A stretch of DNA of 64,000 nucleotides from Xenococcus sp. MO_188.B8 (GTDB taxonomy: Bacteria; Cyanobacteriota; Cyanobacteriia; Cyanobacteriales; Xenococcaceae): assembly GCA_030065615.1 (NCBI GenBank), contig JASJDR010000017.1:1-64000 (forward strand), read 5' to 3'. A program made the translations under genes and the position numbers. Of the stretch, positions 54,550 to 63,686 are shown piece by piece (the first letter of the stretch is position 1; each line of letters starts with the position of its first letter). The notes under the pieces are model-generated. The model searched no databases and had not been told where the DNA came from. It was given only the letters and a program-made list of their open reading frames with translations.

Positions 54550-55266
54550 ATGAGCACTCATTCAGTCCTATCCGAACCTGATAAGTTGCCCTCCTTACTG
54601 GTAATTGGCTATGGTAATCCGACTCATGGCGACAATGCTATTGGCAGTCAAGTAACCAATCTGATTCAAGCTTTAGACTTACAAAATGTTGAAGTTTGCG
54701 CAGTGGAGCAACTGACGTCAGAACTATCGACCAAGTTAGCAAGCGTGGATTATGCCATTTTCGTCGATGCTTGTTACATGAAAAAAGCTGGAGTGAAGAT
54801 CAGCACACTAAAAGCCTGTGGTCTGGAGACAGCCGGTTCGTTGGGATGGAACCATGCCATGCCTCCCTGCTCTTTACTGGCTCTTACTCAGTCTGTTTAT
54901 GGTCGTCATCCTCAATCTTGGTGGGTAGAGGTCGCTGCTCAAAACTTTGAAACTGGACATCACCTTTCTCCACGGGCTAATCAGAGTCTTCAGAATGCTG
55001 TCGAGCAAATCGAGGCTCTGATCCATCAATGCCGATCACCTAAGCAAATTTCTCAGCCACAACAATTAACTACAGTTGAATCAATAGAAAAAGTTAAAAA
55101 GGCGATAGAGTACTGTAAAGCCAAGGGCACAAGCACATATGTAACGGTTAACGGAAAACCTTATCTTGTCACTTCCCAGGGAGCAATGTCCTATGAAGGG
55201 ACGACAACAGCCGCTTATTCACAGTCCAGGCAATATAGAGCAATGGCAGAAAAAATAGAGGATTAA
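54550..55266 (+). CDS. Hydrogenase-maturation-protease-like protein with C-terminal extension
   Basis: The 238-residue protein begins with a HyaD/HoxW-type fold: LLVIGYGNPTHGDNAIGSQV near residue 14 (GxGNxxxxDxxxG), VDYAIFVDACYMKKAG and LGWNHAMPPCSLLALTQSVYG. HyaD-type endopeptidases cut the C-terminus of Ni-Fe hydrogenase large subunits after metal insertion. The first 155 residues are the family size. A further 75 residues (including TYVTVNGKPYLVTSQGAMSY) are not part of the protease. No hydrogenase genes are near, so it may act on a distant hydrogenase or have another role. AAGGAG upstream of the ATG is a good ribosome-binding site. Confidence 0.7.
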   Translation: MSTHSVLSEPDKLPSLLVIGYGNPTHGDNAIGSQVTNLIQALDLQNVEVCAVEQLTSELSTKLASVDYAIFVDACYMKKAGVKISTLKACGLETAGSLGWNHAMPPCSLLALTQSVYGRHPQSWWVEVAAQNFETGHHLSPRANQSLQNAVEQIEALIHQCRSPKQISQPQQLTTVESIEKVKKAIEYCKAKGTSTYVTVNGKPYLVTSQGAMSYEGTTTAAYSQSRQYRAMAEKIED

Positions 55267-55269
55267 ATT

Positions 55270-55500
55270 TTGACTGCGGAATGCACTCAGCCCAGCGAGC
55301 AGACCCCGCGTCCTAACCCTAAAGGATACCGCTCCGCATATCGGCGAAAGACGCATTCGGGCGGTCAACATTCTGGGGAGACCCCAGAATTACGCCCTCA
55401 GAATGCTGCCCAAGAAAGACTTCGCTGTAAAACAACGGATTCCCGAGGGATTACCACTGGCTTGTTAGAGAAATTAGTCAGAGAAAAACTTAAAACTTAA
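55270..55500 (+). other. Repeat-derived open frame, probably not a gene
   Basis: A 76-codon frame from a TTG. The first half covers GC-rich dispersed-repeat sequence (GAGCAGACCCCGCG, CATTCGGGCGGTCAAC). The last 25 codons (RGITTGLLEKLVREKLK) have coding character but no recognised family. It lies between the protease-like gene and the aldo/keto reductase. Confidence 0.3.
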
Positions 55501-55518
55501 TCGAGTAATGAGCGAGCT

Positions 55519-56481
55519 ATGAAAAACATTCGACTTAGCCAAACAGGAATTGAAGTAAGTTGTTTATGCCTCGGGACTCTTCGCTTCGGGACAAGAAATA
55601 ACTATGAGGAATCTGCTCAACTGATAGATATGTATGAAGAAGCAGGAGGTCGTTTTATTGACACAGCTAATTGCTACGACCAATGGTGTTCTCAAGGGAA
55701 GGGAGGAGAAAGCGAGGTAACTATTGGGCGTTGGCTGCGCGAGCGCGGAAATCGTGAGCAATTTTTCATCGCAACTAAAGTCGGTTTTGGCTATAGAGAT
55801 GTTCCAGATGGATTGGCAGCTTCTACCATTATTTCTGAATGTGAAAATAGCCTCAGACGATTGGGAACAAATTATCTTGATTTGTTCTATGCCCATAAGG
55901 ATGATAGTAATACCCCCCTAGAAGAAACTCTCTCCGCTTTCAATAAGCTAGTTCAAGATGGCAAAATTCGCTTTTTTGGAGCTAGTAATTATCTAGCATG
56001 GCGGTTGGCTGATGCTGATGCGATTTCGGCTAAGAACGGATGGCCAAGTTTTACTTGTGTGGAACAGCGTTCTACCTATCTACGACCCAATCCCGGTGCC
56101 GATTTCGGTCCCCAACAGATTATTGAGCAGAATTTGATGAGCTATTGCGATGCTCGGAGGAAAACCATGTTGCCCTACACGCCCTTGCTGCGGGGTGCCT
56201 ATGTTCGTAGCGATCGCCCGATTCCTTCGCCTTATCGTGGGCCTGATACAGATATCCGACTAGAGGCATTACAGGAAGTGGCACAGGAATTGGGAGCAAC
56301 AGCTAACCAAGTAGTTCTAGCATGGATGATGCATCGTCAACCCCCATTGCTTCCCGTTTTCTCAGCCAGAAATCCCGAACAAATGAAGGAAAATTTAGGT
56401 GCACTAGATCTTGCTTTGTCAGCAGAACAGATGGCAAGGCTCGATCGAGCTGGGCATTGCCTCAATGACGAACCAGTCTAA
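55519..56481 (+). CDS. Aldo/keto reductase
   Basis: The 320-residue NAD(P)H-dependent oxidoreductase of the TIM-barrel AKR family. The catalytic Asp and Tyr are in FIDTANCYDQW, Lys in FIATKVGFG and His in LFYAHKDD, a complete tetrad. The nucleotide-binding region near RNPEQMKENLGAL is also visible. The start is the ATG at 55519 with GAGCGAGC upstream. It lies 70 bp before a GH13_18 phosphorylase gene on the same strand and may reduce or oxidise a sugar-derived aldehyde in one pathway with it. The substrate is unknown. Confidence 0.88.
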   Translation: MKNIRLSQTGIEVSCLCLGTLRFGTRNNYEESAQLIDMYEEAGGRFIDTANCYDQWCSQGKGGESEVTIGRWLRERGNREQFFIATKVGFGYRDVPDGLAASTIISECENSLRRLGTNYLDLFYAHKDDSNTPLEETLSAFNKLVQDGKIRFFGASNYLAWRLADADAISAKNGWPSFTCVEQRSTYLRPNPGADFGPQQIIEQNLMSYCDARRKTMLPYTPLLRGAYVRSDRPIPSPYRGPDTDIRLEALQEVAQELGATANQVVLAWMMHRQPPLLPVFSARNPEQMKENLGALDLALSAEQMARLDRAGHCLNDEPV

Positions 56482-56551
56482 TAATATTTAGAAATAGAGA
56501 TTTACCCGATGTAATTCAGTAATCGTAATTGTCTTCTCAGTTTTTTATACC

Positions 56552-58423
56552 ATGAGCCAAACCAGAGTTCGCTATTTTCAAAAACCAGATTATACCAAAC
56601 CTTCTTGGCATATTCCCCCAGAAGCCAAGGAACGAATTTTGGCTCGGCTCTGCTATCTTTACAACGAAACCAAAGCCCAAGCTTGGATGCCTGAATTAGA
56701 ACGGTTACTAAAACTACATCAGGCTTACAAAGTATCAGAAATGATTGATAAAGAACAAGACTTGGCCCCAGAAAATCGTTTTACGGAAAAAGATGTTATT
56801 TTAATCACCTATGGCGATCTAATCGTGAGCAAGGATCGCTCTCCACTTCATACTTTGTCTGATTTTCTTAATTCTATTCCTGCCTTACAAGAGATTATCA
56901 ATACCCTGCATATCTTACCCTTCTTTCCCTATTCTTCAGATCGCGGTTTTTCCGTCATCGATTTTGAAGCTGTTAATCCCCAATTGGGTTCCTGGCAAGA
57001 TATTGAGACCTTGGGAGAAAATTATCAACTGATGTTTGATGGGGTGTTCAACCATATTTCGGCCGAAAGCAAGCCCTTTCAAGAGATGCTAAGTGGTAAT
57101 CCCCTCTACAAAGATGTTTTTACGGTTTATAGTTCTCCTGACGAACTGACTCCTGAACAGCGCCAAATTATCGTTCGTCCCCGCACCTCCGATGTTTTAA
57201 CTAAATATGACTCGCTCAATGGCCCTGTCTGGGTTTGGACTACCTTTTCTCCCGATCAAATTGACCTTAACTTTCGTAATCCCCAAGTTCTGATTCATGT
57301 CATAGAAACTTTGCTACTTTATGTCCGTCAAGGAGCCAATATTATTCGTTTGGATGCAGTAACTTACCTTTGGGAAGAACCAGGAACTCCCTGTGCGAGT
57401 TTGGAACAAACCCATGAAGTAGTCAAATTATTTCGGGATGTTTTAAAGATTGTTGCCCCCAATGTTGCTCTAATTACCGAAACCAATGTCCCTCATGGGG
57501 AAAACATCTCTTATTTCGGAGATGGCTCGGATGAAGCTCAGATGGTCTATAATTTTGCGTTACCTCCCCTCGTCCTGCACGCTTTTTACCGAGAAAATGC
57601 CTCAGCTCTAACTCAATGGGCGAAAACTTTAGATTATCCTTCCCCCACCACTACTTTCTTCAATATTTTGGATACTCACGATGGCATAGGACTCCAAGGG
57701 GTTAAAAATATCTTACCCCCAGAAGAGATTAATTTGATTATCAACAAAGCCAGACAGCATGGTGCTTTTGTTTCTTATAAATCGGGAGCAGGCGGCGCAG
57801 AAGAACCTTATGAAATTAATAGTACTTGGTTCAGTGCGCTTACAATGGATAATGGTCAGGAAGAACTAGCTTTTCAAGTGAAACGCTATGTTGCTTCTCG
57901 AAGTATTGCTCTGGTGTTGCGTGGTGTCCCAGGGATCTACTTTCACGGTCTGATTGGTACGCCCAATAATGTTGCTAATGTCTTAAAAACTAAGACTAAA
58001 AGAGATATTAACCGACAAGTTATCAATGTTGAAGATTTACAAGAACTAAGTCAAGACCCCAAATCAAGGCTACGTTTGATTGCTTATCAGTTTGGTGAGC
58101 TGATCTCGATTCGTCGGCAACATAGTGCTTTTCATCCCAATGGAGAGCAGCAAATCTTAGTATTAGCTCCCGAAGTATTTGCTGTATTACGTATTTCTCC
58201 TAGAGGCGATCGCCATATTTTGGCTTTAACCAATGTTAGCTCCAAAAATTGCCAGCTAAAAATTCCTCTGTCTTTACTAGGAGTAGAGGAAACCCAATGG
58301 TACGATCTAGTTTGCAAAAGGGGCTGGATGGCTCAAGAGCAGGCTCTAAAACTTACTTTACAGCCCTACGATGTTGTCTGGTTAATCCCATTTATTGAAT
58401 TAGAACAGATTATAGAATCTTAA
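56552..58423 (+). CDS. GH13_18 sugar phosphorylase (sucrose/glucosylglycerate phosphorylase family)
   Basis: The 623-residue GH13 alpha-amylase-fold protein of subfamily 18. The nucleophile Asp is in IIRLDAVTYLWEEPGTPC, acid/base Glu in LITETNVPHGEN and third Asp in FNILDTHDGIGLQG. DGVFNHISAES and the C-terminal beta domain are present. GH13_18 enzymes reversibly phosphorolyse sucrose, glucosylglycerol or glucosylglycerate. The last two are compatible solutes in cyanobacteria, so this gene may recycle an osmolyte. The substrate cannot be decided from the sequence. Confidence 0.88.
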   Translation: MSQTRVRYFQKPDYTKPSWHIPPEAKERILARLCYLYNETKAQAWMPELERLLKLHQAYKVSEMIDKEQDLAPENRFTEKDVILITYGDLIVSKDRSPLHTLSDFLNSIPALQEIINTLHILPFFPYSSDRGFSVIDFEAVNPQLGSWQDIETLGENYQLMFDGVFNHISAESKPFQEMLSGNPLYKDVFTVYSSPDELTPEQRQIIVRPRTSDVLTKYDSLNGPVWVWTTFSPDQIDLNFRNPQVLIHVIETLLLYVRQGANIIRLDAVTYLWEEPGTPCASLEQTHEVVKLFRDVLKIVAPNVALITETNVPHGENISYFGDGSDEAQMVYNFALPPLVLHAFYRENASALTQWAKTLDYPSPTTTFFNILDTHDGIGLQGVKNILPPEEINLIINKARQHGAFVSYKSGAGGAEEPYEINSTWFSALTMDNGQEELAFQVKRYVASRSIALVLRGVPGIYFHGLIGTPNNVANVLKTKTKRDINRQVINVEDLQELSQDPKSRLRLIAYQFGELISIRRQHSAFHPNGEQQILVLAPEVFAVLRISPRGDRHILALTNVSSKNCQLKIPLSLLGVEETQWYDLVCKRGWMAQEQALKLTLQPYDVVWLIPFIELEQIIES

Positions 58424-58458
58424 TGCTTGATTAGTTAGCTCCCTTAAACAATTACTGT

Positions 58459-58794
58459 TCACACTTTGTTTAGATCCAGATTTGGGTTCAGCTCAGGAGA
58501 CCTAATGTTGTTAAATTCCTTGAATTGAGCCCAAAAAAGTGAAAAAGATTCATTGATATTTGTCTTAACTAAAGAAGCCGCTCTGGCAAAACCAGCTAAA
58601 CTCAAGTCTTTCTCTAGTTGAGAAACTATCCAATTTAAAGAATCATCATTATAAATCCCTATCTTACTAGCCTCTCCATAGGAGGTATAAAGTCGCAAAA
58701 TTGTTTCAATTGATTGGTTCTGAGAAAATTTTTCGATTTGCTCAATGTCAAACTCTCCTAGCTCATTTTTCTTGATGTATTCATCTAAATTCAT
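58459..58794 (-). CDS. Hypothetical helical protein
   Basis: The 111-residue protein (MNLDEYIKKNELGEFDIEQI) is mostly helical and acidic, without membrane segment or Cys. The ATG at 58794 has GGAG seven bases upstream, so it is preferred to the longer frame with 13 extra codons. I do not recognise a family. It is convergent with the GH13 gene. Confidence 0.6.
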   Translation of the reverse strand: MNLDEYIKKNELGEFDIEQIEKFSQNQSIETILRLYTSYGEASKIGIYNDDSLNWIVSQLEKDLSLAGFARAASLVKTNINESFSLFWAQFKEFNNIRSPELNPNLDLNKV

Positions 58795-59238
58795 GATCAA
58801 ACTCCAAAACGAAACAATAGTTTTTGGTGACACTGATCTTCACTGTTAGCAATCGCAATTTCGCTTACACAAATTACCAGGAAAGCAGCTATAACAGCTA
58901 AGATTAATGGTCTAATTTTTGCCAACTCATTTTGAGACTTCCCTTCTATAACTAACCCTCTTTTTTATCGTGAGACAGTTGTGTGGTGTTATGTCACTAC
59001 TCAGAGTTTGCTTTGAAGTTAGTTCAAAAGTTTGAGGATTTTGTGAGGGAAAATGCGCTGATTATTCTTTTCGTTACAATCAACATCAACAATTGCTTGT
59101 CCGAGCATAACTCTACTCTTATAATCTTTGAAAATTAAAAAGAGTTAGTAAAGCTGCGGACAGAACGGACGATGACTTATACAATAAGAAATTGCTTATT
59201 GCCGTTTTAATATTAATCTGCTATAGAGTCCTTCATCC
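58795..59238. other. Intergenic region upstream of valS
   Basis: AT-rich spacer with the valS promoter. No T-box or other recognisable leader element, and no gene. Confidence 0.4.
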
Positions 59239-61983
59239 ATGACTGCCAATCAACCTAGTCTATCTACTCAATACGACCCCAAAGCAACAGAAGCTAAGTG
59301 GCAAAAATATTGGGAGTCTCACAAAGTATTTAAAGCTGAGCCGAACCATCCAGGAAAACCTTACAGTATCGTGATCCCGCCTCCTAATGTAACGGGAAGC
59401 TTACACATGGGACATGCTTTTAATAATGCCCTAATGGATACTCTAACTCGCTACCATCGGATGATTGGCTGTAATACTTTATGGCTACCAGGAACAGATC
59501 ACGCTAGTATCGCAGTTAGTACGATCTTAGATAAGAATTTAAAAGCTGAAGGTAAAACTCGCCAAGATTTGGGCAGAGAAGCATATCTAAAACGGGCGTG
59601 GCAGTGGAAGGAAGAATCAGGCGGTAAAATTGTTAATCAACTGAGAAAGATTGGGGTTTCTGTTGATTGGACGCGAGAAAGATTTACGATGGACGAGGGT
59701 TTATCTCAGGCGGTAAAAACTGCTTTTGTCCGTCTCTATGAAGAGGGATTAATTTATCGCGGTAATTATTTAGTCAATTGGTGTCCGGCTTCTGAGTCAG
59801 CAGTTTCTGACGTAGAAATTGAAAACCAAGAAGTAGCTGGGCATCTCTGGCATTTTCGCTATCCTTTAACTGAAGGGAACGGCTATGTAGAAGTTGCCAC
59901 AACCCGCCCCGAAACTATGTTGGGAGATACGGGGGTTGCGGTTAATCCAGCAGATGAGCGCTACAAACATTTAATTGGTAAAACTCTGACCTTGCCGATT
60001 ATGGAGCGAGAAATCCCGATAATTGCCGATGAGTTGGTAGATCTCGAATTTGGCACAGGATGTGTCAAAGTGACTCCTGCCCATGATCCTAATGATTTTG
60101 AGATGGGACAACGCCATAATTTACCCATGATCAACATTATGAATAAGGATGGCACTCTCAATGAAAATGCAGGAGAGTTTAGGGGGCAAGATCGCTTTGT
60201 GGCACGCCAGAATGTGGTTAATAAACTAGATGAACTTGGGGTTTTAGTTAAAGTAGAAGACTATAGTCATAGCGTACCATTTAGCGATCGCGGAAAAGTA
60301 CCAGTAGAACCCCTCTTATCTACGCAATGGTTTGTCAAAATGGAATCTTTGAGTGGTAAGGCTTTAGATTTCCTAGATCACAAAAATGAACCTCGTTATA
60401 TTCCAGATCGCTGGCAGAAAGTATATCGAGATTGGTTAGTAAAAATCAAGGACTGGTGTATCTCCCGTCAGCTATGGTGGGGTCATCAAATTCCTGCTTG
60501 GTATATAGTTTCCGAAACTGCAGGAGAAATTACCGATCATACTCCCTTTATCGTGGCCTATAGTGAAGAAGAGGCAAAAGATAAGGCTATAGCTGAATAT
60601 GGTCAAGATATTACCCTAAAACAAGACCCTGATGTTCTCGATACTTGGTTTTCCTCTGGTTTATGGCCTTTTTCCACTATGGGATGGCCCCATGATACCC
60701 CAGATTTAGCTACCTATTATCCCACCACAACCCTGGTTACTGGGTTTGATATTATCTTCTTTTGGGTTGCCCGCATGACGATGATGGCGGGACATTTTAC
60801 CGACAAAATGCCATTTCGCGATGTTTATATTCACGGCTTGGTCTTGGATGAAAAAGGACAGAAAATGTCTAAGTCTAAAGGCAATGGCATCGATCCTCTA
60901 TTAATGATTGACAAATATGGTGCCGATGCGCTGCGCTTTACTTTAATTAAAAAGGTGGCGGGTGCCGGACAAAATATCAGCTTTGATTACGATCGCAAAA
61001 AAGATGAATCGCCTTCGGTAGAAGCTTCTCGCAATTTTGCCAATAAGATCTGGAATGCTTCGCGGTTTGTGATGATGAATCTTGATGGCCAAACTCCCCA
61101 AGAATTTCCTGCCCTAGATACACCTGAATTGGCAGACGATTTTGAATTATGCGATCGCTGGATCTTATCGCGTTTTAATCAAACTGTTCAACAAACTAGG
61201 GCAGATATCGAGGCTTACGGCTTAGGAGAAGCAGCTAACGGATTGTATGACTTCATTTGGGGCGATTTCTGCGATTGGTATATCGAACTTGTCAAATCTC
61301 GTCTCTGGCAAGATCAAACATCTAACAATCGTTTGGTGGCTCAATTAACTCTTGCTCATGTCCTTGAAGGCACCTTAAAGTTACTTCATCCCTTGATGCC
61401 CCATATTACCGAAGAAATCTGGCAAACTTTAACTAAAGCTGAGGGAGAACAAACCCTGGCGCTCCAATCCTATCCCGAAGTTGCCCCCCATCTGATTCAA
61501 CCTGAACTAGAAACAAGTTTTGAGTTACTCTTTGGCGTAATTCGCACTATTCGGAACCTACGCGCTGAAGCATCGGTTAAACCAGGCTCGAAGATCAATG
61601 TCATTCTCCAAACAGAAAGCACAGCAGAAATCGCTAGCTTACAACCAGTAACAGATTACATTAAGAATATCGCTAAAATAGCAGAATTAACCATTGTTAG
61701 CCATCTCAAAGAAGATCCTAAACAAGTAATTGCCAGTGTCTGGGGGACAATTCAAGTAATTGTCCCCCTAACAGGGATGGTTGACATCGCTGCTTTACGT
61801 AGTAAATTGGAGAAAAACCTTGCCAAAGTGGAAAGAGAGATCAAATCTTTATCAGGTCGTCTTAATAACCCAGGCTTTGTTAATAAAGCACCAGCAGAAG
61901 TCATTCAAGCTGCTAAGGATGCTTTAGCAGCAGCCAACAAACAAGCAGAAATTTTGAGTGATCGCTTAAAGCGACTTCAATAG
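59239..61983 (+). CDS. valS: Valine-tRNA ligase
   Basis: ValS charges tRNA-Val with valine and edits threonine mischarging. The 914-residue class I synthetase shows the HIGH-type motif ([14 protein letters not shown] near residue 50) and editing-domain segments ([16 protein letters not shown]). KMSKS occurs as [17 protein letters not shown] near residue 540. A C-terminal coiled-coil arm ([19 protein letters not shown]) binds tRNA. Length is normal (about 900). It is a single gene followed by a small conserved-looking gene. Confidence 0.97.
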   Translation: MTANQPSLSTQYDPKATEAKWQKYWESHKVFKAEPNHPGKPYSIVIPPPNVTGSLHMGHAFNNALMDTLTRYHRMIGCNTLWLPGTDHASIAVSTILDKNLKAEGKTRQDLGREAYLKRAWQWKEESGGKIVNQLRKIGVSVDWTRERFTMDEGLSQAVKTAFVRLYEEGLIYRGNYLVNWCPASESAVSDVEIENQEVAGHLWHFRYPLTEGNGYVEVATTRPETMLGDTGVAVNPADERYKHLIGKTLTLPIMEREIPIIADELVDLEFGTGCVKVTPAHDPNDFEMGQRHNLPMINIMNKDGTLNENAGEFRGQDRFVARQNVVNKLDELGVLVKVEDYSHSVPFSDRGKVPVEPLLSTQWFVKMESLSGKALDFLDHKNEPRYIPDRWQKVYRDWLVKIKDWCISRQLWWGHQIPAWYIVSETAGEITDHTPFIVAYSEEEAKDKAIAEYGQDITLKQDPDVLDTWFSSGLWPFSTMGWPHDTPDLATYYPTTTLVTGFDIIFFWVARMTMMAGHFTDKMPFRDVYIHGLVLDEKGQKMSKSKGNGIDPLLMIDKYGADALRFTLIKKVAGAGQNISFDYDRKKDESPSVEASRNFANKIWNASRFVMMNLDGQTPQEFPALDTPELADDFELCDRWILSRFNQTVQQTRADIEAYGLGEAANGLYDFIWGDFCDWYIELVKSRLWQDQTSNNRLVAQLTLAHVLEGTLKLLHPLMPHITEEIWQTLTKAEGEQTLALQSYPEVAPHLIQPELETSFELLFGVIRTIRNLRAEASVKPGSKINVILQTESTAEIASLQPVTDYIKNIAKIAELTIVSHLKEDPKQVIASVWGTIQVIVPLTGMVDIAALRSKLEKNLAKVEREIKSLSGRLNNPGFVNKAPAEVIQAAKDALAAANKQAEILSDRLKRLQ

Positions 61984-62073
61984 CCAATTCTTCATTACAG
62001 ATATTTGTAGGAAGAAAGTCTTTCTTGACCACTAGTTACCTCATTCCTTAATTCTCCCAAACTCAATTTGCTG

Positions 62074-62520
62074 ATGCTATACCTAGCACAAGTTCAAAAA
62101 AATCCCATTTCCCATTACATCGAACTACAAACCCTAGCTTGTCAAATTACAGAAAATGTTTGGGAAGTCAATAATTCTGATGTTTTCCCTTTAGCTAAAG
62201 ATAGTTCCCTTGGAGAAGGAGTCTTAGTATTAGTAGAAAGACAATCTAATGGGGAAATAATTAGTATCCAAGAAGCTAAAGAATGGTTACTTAGTTTGTT
62301 GCAACAATATTTGACAAAAAATGCCATTAATCCTCAGTTTGTAGCAGCAGAACAAGATAAGGTTGAGAGATGGCGACAGGAAATTACCTCGCAAAATCTA
62401 GAATTAAATCGTCGTTTTTTGGAAATAGAAACTCGCCGTGAGGAGTTACAGCAATTGGAACAATCTTTGAAGCATGAAAAGGAAGAGTTAGAAGAATTAG
62501 CTAAGAAATTACAAAAATAA
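62074..62520 (+). CDS. Hypothetical protein with C-terminal coiled coil
   Basis: The 148-residue protein (MLYLAQVQKNPISHYIELQT) has a first half of beta and helix and a C-terminal coiled coil (LNRRFLEIETRREELQQLEQ, then KHEKEELEELAKKLQK). The ATG at 62074 is chosen over the TTG at 62068. The start segment, with LQTLACQITENVWEV, looks like a conserved cyanobacterial family but I cannot name it. It follows valS by 90 bases on the same strand. Confidence 0.62.
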   Translation: MLYLAQVQKNPISHYIELQTLACQITENVWEVNNSDVFPLAKDSSLGEGVLVLVERQSNGEIISIQEAKEWLLSLLQQYLTKNAINPQFVAAEQDKVERWRQEITSQNLELNRRFLEIETRREELQQLEQSLKHEKEELEELAKKLQK

Positions 62521-62585
62521 GGAAGCAGCGCCAGGATGGGATTAGATGATTATTAATTTTTATAGAAGCGTTCCGGTAGCTAAAA

Positions 62586-62603
62586 ATACCGAACATTCGG
62601 TAT
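62586..62603. promoter_or_regulatory. 18-bp palindromic operator, likely for the TetR gene
   Basis: ATACCGAA and TTCGGTAT flank CA, a perfect palindrome lying 34 bases before the regulator ATG. It overlaps a TATAAT-like box (TATAATA at 62601), so repressor binding would block transcription. The layout is typical for autoregulated TetR repressors. Confidence 0.7.
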
Positions 62604-62637
62604 AATAAGCTAAAAAATCAGTTACATAGTCATCTAA

Positions 62638-63186
62638 ATGTCCAAAGAACAAGTAATAGCTAAACTAATACCAGTGTTCCGCCATTACGGTTACGAAGGG
62701 GCTACGATGTCCCGATTATCTGAAGCCACAGGATTGAAAAAAGCGAGTCTCTATCATCACTTTCAAGGAGGGAAGGAACAGATAGCTGAGGCCGTTTTAG
62801 AGTATATCGGAACTTGGATTGAGGAAAATGTTTTTGCTCCTTTGAAGTCAGACCAAGCTCCCAGAGACCGCATTTTAGCTATGTGTCGAGGCATCGATAA
62901 ATTTTATCAAACTGGGCAAGAACCCTGTGTGCTCTCGGTAATGTCAGTGGGGGAAGCTGATAATCTATTTCATCAACAACTAGAACAGTCTCTCAAGCAA
63001 TGGATTGATACTTTAGCAGCAATTGTCGAAGAAACGGGAATTGAACCGCAACAAGCTAGAGAACGAGCAGAAGATGCCCTGATGCTCATCCAGGGAGCGT
63101 TAGTTTTAGTTAGAGTCAGTAATAATACTCAACCATTTCAACGAGCGATCGCTAAATTGCCGCAAATTTTGTTAGAAGATCAGTAA
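62638..63186 (+). CDS. TetR/AcrR-family transcriptional regulator
   Basis: The 182-residue TetR family protein has an N-terminal helix-turn-helix (YEGATMSRLSEATGLKKASL, then YHHFQGGKEQIAEAVLEYI). A C-terminal helical ligand-binding domain contains MSVGEADNLFHQQLEQSLKQ and AEDALMLIQGALVLVRVS. It looks like the LmrA/YxaF type. TetR proteins repress a transporter or metabolic gene until a small ligand binds. Only its own gene follows the palindrome, so the target is probably itself and something elsewhere. The ATG at 62638 is a good start. Confidence 0.88.
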   Translation: MSKEQVIAKLIPVFRHYGYEGATMSRLSEATGLKKASLYHHFQGGKEQIAEAVLEYIGTWIEENVFAPLKSDQAPRDRILAMCRGIDKFYQTGQEPCVLSVMSVGEADNLFHQQLEQSLKQWIDTLAAIVEETGIEPQQARERAEDALMLIQGALVLVRVSNNTQPFQRAIAKLPQILLEDQ

Positions 63187-63233
63187 CCTCTGACCTCTGG
63201 TATTAAGTTGGCTTTGATTGCTATGGTTGCCAC

Positions 63234-63339
63234 TAGTGGACGTGGGCATAAATACAACACCCATTCAACAAGCTTGAAACCTATATGGTGAAAGACTTTT
63301 GAATTTTGAATTTTGAATTTTGAATTACGCGCAGCGGTA
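63234..63339 (-). repeat. 106-bp dispersed repeat, copy 2 (inverted)
   Basis: Reverse complement of 40799-40904 with few differences. On the plus strand it reads TAGTGGACGTGGGC, then GCTTGAAACC and a run of TTTTGAAT units, ending CGCGCAGCGGTA. Confidence 0.75.
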
Positions 63340-63357
63340 CTAGCCCAAACTATCTTC

Positions 63358-63606
63358 TTAAGTAGGGACTGGTTCTCCAGGGCGTAACTTGGCCCATTTA
63401 CCGGTTTCCCGAAGAAAACTGTGACAACCCACCACATCCCATTCCATTTCGATAAGATCGTCTTTGGTACGGATATTAACATTGATAGTGGGTTCTTGAG
63501 CTTCAAAATCTGGATTCTCAGAAAGATGGAGCTGTTGATGTTGAGTTTCTACTGCATGATAAGTCTGACAGCGATCCACAAAATGACAGTTAACACAAAT
63601 ACACAT
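63358..63606 (-). CDS. ycf34: Ycf34 family protein
   Basis: The 82-residue protein begins MCICVNCHFVDRCQTYHAVE and ends GCHSFLRETGKWAKLRPGEP. It carries four Cys (CICVNCHFVDRC), which in Ycf34 of Synechocystis bind an Fe-S cluster. Ycf34 occurs in cyanobacteria and red-algal plastids, and its loss disturbs photosynthetic electron transport. Length and motif are complete. It is divergent from the CCA-adding enzyme gene. Confidence 0.93.
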   Translation of the reverse strand: MCICVNCHFVDRCQTYHAVETQHQQLHLSENPDFEAQEPTINVNIRTKDDLIEMEWDVVGCHSFLRETGKWAKLRPGEPVPT

Positions 63607-63686
63607 AACCTTGACGTAAATACTTTCTTGTTAATGTACCTCAAATTAAGGTATGTTAGAAACTTTGCTTGATTTTTATTAATTAA

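Noticed and set aside
63180-63506. Minus-strand frame of 108 codons overlapping ycf34
   Set aside because: It is produced by the inverted 106-bp repeat and overlaps the well supported Ycf34 gene.
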